From: JAIOYV01 sp964388245
GTDB lineage: Bacteria; Bacteroidota; Bacteroidia; Bacteroidales; M50B96
Assembly (NCBI GenBank): GCA_964388245.1
Contig: CAYLZH010000026.1
Span: 1-27,315, forward strand
DNA length: 27,315 nucleotides
Reading direction: 5' to 3'
A program made the translations under genes and the position numbers. The notes below the pieces were generated by a model. It was given only the letters and a program-made list of their open reading frames with translations, was not told the DNA's origin and made no database searches. Positions 25,401 through 27,315 of the stretch are shown piece by piece (position 1 is the first letter of the stretch; the number at the start of each line of letters is the position of its first letter).

Positions 25401-27315
25401 GCGGTAGCGGCGGTGGAAGCAATATCCAGGAAATCACAACTACCTTTACTACTAATAACGGCCAGGCCGGTAACATGATTGATGTTACTGCACTAGCAGG
25501 AAATATCTATATCGAAAGCTTCGATGTAAATATTGATGCAAGTGTTCAAATGGAAGTATATTACAAGCCAGGTTCTTACATTGGATTCGAAACAAATGCA
25601 GCAGCCTGGACATTACTTGGTAGTGCATTTGTTACCGGTATGGGTACCGATATGCCATCTCACTTGCCAGTTGGTGGATTGGAGATTCCAAACGGCGAAA
25701 CATATGCACTGTATATTACCACCGTTAATGGATCGATAAACTATGTTACATTATCATCTCCACCAAATATTACAGATGGTAACCTGTTAATAGACCAGGG
25801 TTGTGGTAAATCATATCCATTTGGTTCTACTTTCTCACCTCGTCTGTGGAGTGGTACAATTTATTACTCAATGGGTGGTGCCTGTTCAACCGGATTATTA
25901 CCTGTTACAGTATTTGTAAATTATCATCCTTATGATGGTATGGTAATAGACATTACTGAGCCTGTATCAGGAAGTAACCTGAGTAACGTTGCTGTTACTA
26001 TCGATATTTATAACAATGGCTTGAACGATCTCGTCAATCCTGATGTTCAGTACGTTGTAGGTGTAAATCCACCTGTTGTTCATCAAGTACCGGCTACAAT
26101 AGTTCCGGGTCAAACTTACTCATACACCTTTATTGGGGATAGTATTGATGCTTCGGTATTTGGTGCTTACGATTTATGTGCCAAGACCTTAATTGTGAAT
26201 GATGGAGATCCTACAAATGATGAATTCTGTACACAGTTCTCGAATTACGATGGAAACGGTGAGGGTTGTGCAACAGCCTTCCCATACTTGTTGCTGAATG
26301 AACCGCCACAGTACTTCACAACTGTTCACCCATACGATCGTCAGTGGTGGAGGTTTGAATTACCAATTGATGCACACAACGTAGCAGTCAGTCTGTGTGG
26401 TTCTTCATTCGATACACGTCTTGAGGTGTACAGCGAATGTCTGTCGTTCCCAAGCGCATTCCCAGGCTATTTGGCAGCTAATGATAACTATGCATCATGT
26501 GGAACACAGTCGCAGGTTAACTTTACAACATTGTCGGCTGGTATTTACTGGGCTAAGGTATTTGGTAATAGTGGTGCGTTCGGTGATTATGTACTAGAAA
26601 TTACAGGAACACTGGATGACATTGCAATTGTTACACCAAACATAAACAACGTATCCTGTAATGGTAATGCCGATGGTTCAATAACAGTTGCTATTACTCC
26701 GGTAATTCCTGGCGCTACCTTACCACTCGAATGGGAATGGTCAGTTCCGGGTAACTTCATGGCTACTCAGTTAAACAACTTAGGCCCCGGAACATATCAC
26801 TTATCTATTACAGATGCTAGTGGTGTACCACAGTTCGAATCATATACTATTACAGAACCTGATCCACTTGCCCTCACGCTAACAGGAACAGATTGTTCTG
26901 TTCTCGGAGCTAACGACGGATCTATTACATCGACAGTTGCAGGTGGAGTAACTCCTTATACTTATACCTGGTCGAACGGTGAAGTAACCGCCGACCTTAC
27001 TACGGCCTATGCCGGGTTCTATACACTTACCGTAATGGATGCCAACAACTGTAATGTTGAAGCAAGTGTTATGATTAACTCACCTGTTCCATGGCCGGTT
27101 GTTCCACCAACAGCAGAGTCACATACTATAGTTATTGATGCTAATTCAGTAGTTACGCTTGATGGCTCACCTGCAGCCTACGGTAGTCTTGTTGGAGTAT
27201 TCTATAACCAGAACGGAACCATGGTTTGCGGTGGCTGGACATACTGGTCAGGCATGGCAGCATCGATCACAGCTTACGGAGCCACTCAGGGTCTTGATAA
27301 TGGATTTGAGGCTGG
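16457..27315 (+). CDS. Giant multidomain secreted surface protein, partial (3' end beyond window); likely T9SS cargo
   Basis: One frame is open from ATG 16457 to the window end: 3619 complete codons, no stop. Residues 1-28 are a signal peptide (MRNLDLRKLIGMLMLVSLLM..., cleavage after ANA). Then: a GEVED-like domain (31-174); CARDB-like spacers (176-283, 723-831, 1264-1373), each followed by a long Tyr/Asn-rich right-handed beta-helix (284-722, 832-1263, 1374-1808); more CARDB/Ig-like domains; a lamin-tail-like domain (about 2249-2357); a second GEVED domain (about 2551-2701, 'VYIDWDNDGNFTEPQEVAY'); further CARDB-like domains; a PPC-like domain (about 3269-3386); two SprB-like repeats (3392-3467, 3469-3541); and the start of a 'LDGSPAAYGSLVGVFYNQNG' module common in T9SS cargo. 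The T9SS sorting domain would lie beyond the window. No enzyme motif is recognised; adhesion or surface-layer function is inferred. Best start is this ATG, which directly opens the signal peptide. Confidence 0.93.
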   Translation, partial: MRNLDLRKLIGMLMLVSLLMITFGKANAQTYCTPTYSSGCQYGDGITSFDLNTISEPIICGNGVYQDHTSLSTDLTLGETYTLTLTAGYSNTYFTVWIDMDTSYTFDATEIVSQGNCAVSGSVYTFNLTIPLTAAAVPTRLRIRTNWSSGSPTDPCGSYTYGNATDYTVSLMPLLDNNIGVVGVYPPTICSGPTDFYAIIKNAGGNTVYNYLVDWSMDNVAQPQVVVTDSLQTGDMDTVLLGTFNFINSMYDLLVFSSMPNGVNDTFPGNDSLTISPFFLSLNGTYTIGATGNFPDFTSAVDAMASYGVCGPVVFEVESGTYTEQISIPEIVGADATNTVTFKSATGVNTDVVLEYNASGTGDNYVVDLNGADYVTFQDMTLKSTNGSYSRVVTLQSGAHHNNFIDNILQAPVAGSSSYYMAVVYNWSGAGDSANVFMGNDVLNGSYGFYMYGGSSSSYESGNVISNNNIDNFYYYGIYLYYQWAPTIEYNKIHGGLYSTCYGIYTYYLRGPYQIVANDIHTNGSSTNYGIRLYYSDGQTSQALISNNFISHGNGTGTTYGLYVYYSSNIAIYNNSVSVVTPSTTGGHGLYMYCSSSGGYGNIDLVNNSFANYGGGVAIEIHDYAMSNNMLDYHDYNNYYSTGASTVMFGVWNASAPADLNLIEPHSILVDPVYNSASDLHTYSPLLNNAGKPSSLVPFDIDMEPRDPVNPNIGADEYDLFTDDAGVSMLTGIDAICPGTINVGANISNFGLLEITQVAVDWMVNGVLQTQVMVYDTIGVGGTINVLLGSYTFLSGLTYDVVAWTSMPNGVTDLGTQNDTASNLGLQTAAAGTFTIGAGGDFMTIMEAQNFIESYGVCGPVVFNILPGTYNEQVTLNEVSGVDATNTVTWQSSTGNKNDVSVEYGATGSGDNWVWAFNGADYNTVQDITIKSTTSGNYGRVVIFQNSSNYNTVDGNNIESVIVTSSYATPLRSYSDSKDEYNTISNNNLSGGYYGIYWYSSSSNMEYGNKFIKNNIEMYYYYGLYNYYQNSCTISGNYIYQNPSGSSTNYSTYIAYCDGPIVVTNNQIYDDAGGTFYGLRIYYCDATQADPGLVANNMISNNGNTGSSYNLYLYYSNYQNVYHNSVLVNSGGTTYGAYIYGSSSSGKYDFKNNSIVNMDGGRALYGTSSVLNGLESDHNNLYTTGSSLCYFSGNYPTITDWQALYPDDLLNTDGGYLAPDNLHSNSLALDGAATPVSQVTSDIDGDPRDPVNPDVGCDEYVLANDDAAITDLPGINALCPGTNDITATVANYGLVDLSSVIINWEVNGVLQTPVTYTTTIPVGSSADVGIGTFDLLTGSSYEFVVWSSLPNGNPDPNSGNDSIIVSNVTAATSGNFTIGAAGDFQTFMQAVNYFDSLGVCGPVVVVVDSGLYEEQVTIPPIMGTSATNTITFMSATGNNNDVVLQYAATSSTDNWVLRYAGVDHTTFQDMTIKSVSTGNYGRVVEFLGGANYNTLAYCNIQSLNVTSSYAACIRSYTDGTDNYNTIIGNHLTDGYYSIYWYGSSGGLEEGNQFIDNTVESYYYYGMYISYQWACNIDGNYVYQDPNGSSTNYPFYVRYCDGPIRVNGNHIHEDAGSTFYGMYIYYCDADATDPGVVSNNWISNNGNTGTTYGLRLYYCNNQKIYNNSVNILTGGTTYGAYIYGSSTSGVYDFKNNSIANFDGGRALYGTSSVLSGLTSDHNNLYTTGSSLCYFSASYADLAAWQALYPGDVVSVDPEYIAPDDLHTFSLYLNGMALAVPEVLVDFDGDPRDPNTPDIGADEFDLLLPANDLAVDVVWTLGVIPPGAGDDHVVAAVVSNVGADDQFNVPVTLSITGDNTFTDVYTIPVIASAQTDTVYFNPFTPQVLGQNDVTVSVPTDMDNTNNSSSYMQLVMTDSMSYADTSSIVTNLGYSGAEGLFLCKYYINGLKVVSEVGAYIVGNTTTGNNLYGVVLDTSGNILAQSDPITITTVDSTYYFPILNAAATTTANSYVYVGFAQTWGSAGYWPCAIQEEDPARDDAYYLGDINGGQPTHDNSWGRFSIGAVLSDPANYDAACVEIVEPEDGCGLTNAEPVTVKIQNFGAVAITGNLNASFQLNNDPPVTEAVTATIASGAIYEYTFTSTVDLAITADSTFNLTAWVDFTGDMNQLNDTTTKSVASLYQPPDPIPVNTTVLYGSMATLGAISSDSILWFEDPLAVSPIATGPSLTIGPLYDTTTYYAVSGGTGSALAITEVDLGAPDYLEIHNVSNSQIDATGWVVAVSDSYTNINTTNSIYWNLGVMAGGEVQYKTDSSSDNYWGNNLFWNPGSPTSYRGWAMIVDDQGEIVDFVIWGWSAADIQNWSPTINGFTVDPSSAWNGDGLMNYPSDVLYRINFDSDDITDWVNQATGNKGLPNTGMTISMSTGSCMSNFVPVTAFVANIPDYDVGVVVANSPVSGANLTNAEQVSVEIMNWGNLPAGNFNVTYDDGVNVHTEFNPDVIPSGGSLTFNFAATTDLSAYGTYDFTVYTQLPNDGLLTNDTLNFTVVNSPPVFCSSGATSTGYEEIVNVSLSNMNNYSGPAFGATYTNFTNTVSPAVLTLGTGHDVSITTDFPPGYATQYNCWVEVYIDWDNDGNFTEPQEVAYSAWTQSSNTVTGTITVPTTATLGYHNMRVVMEETSSGANVFPCGYYTWGETEDYLVYIQEPIPNDAGATAILSPSGTIIENSSYPVEVVVNNFGTDSIFNMDVVYTVNGMNPVVMPYVGALASFESDTVVFPNLTVPGGYFDLCAYTILANDSNNMNDTTCVSLYADPQYDLEMLSIEAPTDGCDMGFEDVTVTFMNLGDTVVDNVPVSYWHSTITAVTEYYSDTLYPGDTATFTFNTQVDLGVVVETEFEIAAWVSYGPDPVQINDTTSTFVVSGVSPDIPNYINPTIWAGYTATLEVLNPDTTITYEWYDLDTNLLESLPTYTTVPLFDTTEYYLMASSGSGGGSNIQEITTTFTTNNGQAGNMIDVTALAGNIYIESFDVNIDASVQMEVYYKPGSYIGFETNAAAWTLLGSAFVTGMGTDMPSHLPVGGLEIPNGETYALYITTVNGSINYVTLSSPPNITDGNLLIDQGCGKSYPFGSTFSPRLWSGTIYYSMGGACSTGLLPVTVFVNYHPYDGMVIDITEPVSGSNLSNVAVTIDIYNNGLNDLVNPDVQYVVGVNPPVVHQVPATIVPGQTYSYTFIGDSIDASVFGAYDLCAKTLIVNDGDPTNDEFCTQFSNYDGNGEGCATAFPYLLLNEPPQYFTTVHPYDRQWWRFELPIDAHNVAVSLCGSSFDTRLEVYSECLSFPSAFPGYLAANDNYASCGTQSQVNFTTLSAGIYWAKVFGNSGAFGDYVLEITGTLDDIAIVTPNINNVSCNGNADGSITVAITPVIPGATLPLEWEWSVPGNFMATQLNNLGPGTYHLSITDASGVPQFESYTITEPDPLALTLTGTDCSVLGANDGSITSTVAGGVTPYTYTWSNGEVTADLTTAYAGFYTLTVMDANNCNVEASVMINSPVPWPVVPPTAESHTIVIDANSVVTLDGSPAAYGSLVGVFYNQNGTMVCGGWTYWSGMAASITAYGATQGLDNGFEA
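17306..18949 (+). repeat. Long internal repeat unit 1 of the giant protein (548 residues)
   Basis: Starts at GTYTIGATGNFPDF (residue 284) and covers beta-helix 1 plus the following CARDB-like spacer. Landmarks shared with units 2 and 3: 'YGVCGPVVF', 'ADATNTVTF', 'FQDMTLKST', the YYYG ladder, 'EPRDPVNPNIGADEY', then 'ICPGT' and 'TSMPNGV'. It is the most diverged of the three; the 3' third of its helix differs clearly from units 2 and 3. Confidence 0.85.
18950..20575 (+). repeat. Long internal repeat unit 2 of the giant protein (542 residues)
   Basis: Starts at GTFTIGAGGDFMTI (residue 832). Contains 'YGVCGPVVF', 'VDATNTVTW', 'VQDITIKSTTSGNYGRVV', 'YGAYIYGSS', 'YDFKNNSI', 'NNLYTTGSSLCYFS', 'GDPRDPVNPDVGCDEY' and 'LCPGT'. 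It aligns with unit 3 at a constant offset of 1626 bases at the landmarks checked, with identical DNA blocks of 20 or more bases. Confidence 0.88.
20576..21880 (+). repeat. Long internal repeat unit 3 of the giant protein (beta-helix part, 435 residues)
   Basis: Starts at GNFTIGAAGDFQTF (residue 1374). Same landmarks as unit 2: 'LGVCGPVVV', 'SATNTITF', 'FQDMTIKSVSTGNYGRVV', 'YGAYIYGSS', 'YDFKNNSI', 'NNLYTTGSSLCYFS', 'GDPRDPNTPDIGADEF'. After this point the chain leaves the repeat plan and continues with a different spacer, so the unit ends without the standard CARDB-like partner. Confidence 0.85.

Noticed and set aside
16773..26597. Many short frames of 60-120 codons on both strands across the last 11 kb
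   Set aside because: All lie inside the continuous giant frame that starts at 16457 and has signal peptide and recognisable domains; the short frames have no coherent sequence.

Overview
The window looks like a chromosomal piece of a Bacteroidota bacterium, probably an environmental Bacteroidales/Marinilabiliales-type lineage. The evidence is: -7 promoter elements of the TAnnTTTG type, almost no Shine-Dalgarno motifs, a peptide deformylase starting MILPI, an XerD/RuvX/deformylase neighbourhood, an orphan cytoplasmic hybrid histidine kinase, and a giant secreted protein built from modules typical of type IX secretion system (T9SS) cargo (GEVED, SprB-like, right-handed beta-helix, CARDB-like). 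No tRNA, rRNA, CRISPR array or transposase gene was seen.

Layout. 1-1474: the possible tail of an upstream gene, a small protein resembling the C-terminal part of a phosphodiester glycosidase domain, and a PflX-like radical SAM protein; the last two converge and overlap at their stop codons. 1706-4153: REC-PAS-GAF-HisKA-HATPase-REC hybrid kinase, converging on a eukaryote-like glycogen branching enzyme (4252-6279). 6491-7372: sulfotransferase-family protein. 7373-7755: a gap holding a broken small membrane-protein frame. 7756-11195: gatE-gatD, the pair normally associated with archaea, here as a compact two-gene operon. 11268-14998, all on the minus strand: xerD-ruvX-def-TPR lipoprotein-glycosyltransferase, with a 143-bp palindromic element between ruvX and def. 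15091-15477: DUF302 protein divergent from xerD. 15478-16456: about 1 kb without a convincing gene, carrying a second 139-bp palindromic element and a candidate promoter. 16457 to the end: one uninterrupted reading frame of more than 3619 codons that runs off the window.

Functional links. GatD and GatE together form the glutamine amidotransferase that converts Glu-tRNA(Gln) to Gln-tRNA(Gln). XerD, RuvX and deformylase are housekeeping functions. The giant protein has a signal peptide and three long beta-helix modules separated by CARDB-like spacers, followed by a string of adhesion-type domains, so a cell-surface or secreted adhesin is the best inference. The most notable items are the GatDE pair in a bacterium, the internally duplicated giant surface protein, and two unrelated-sequence but same-architecture palindromic mobile-like elements. 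Start codons were moved inward for glgB, def, xerD and the DUF302 gene.
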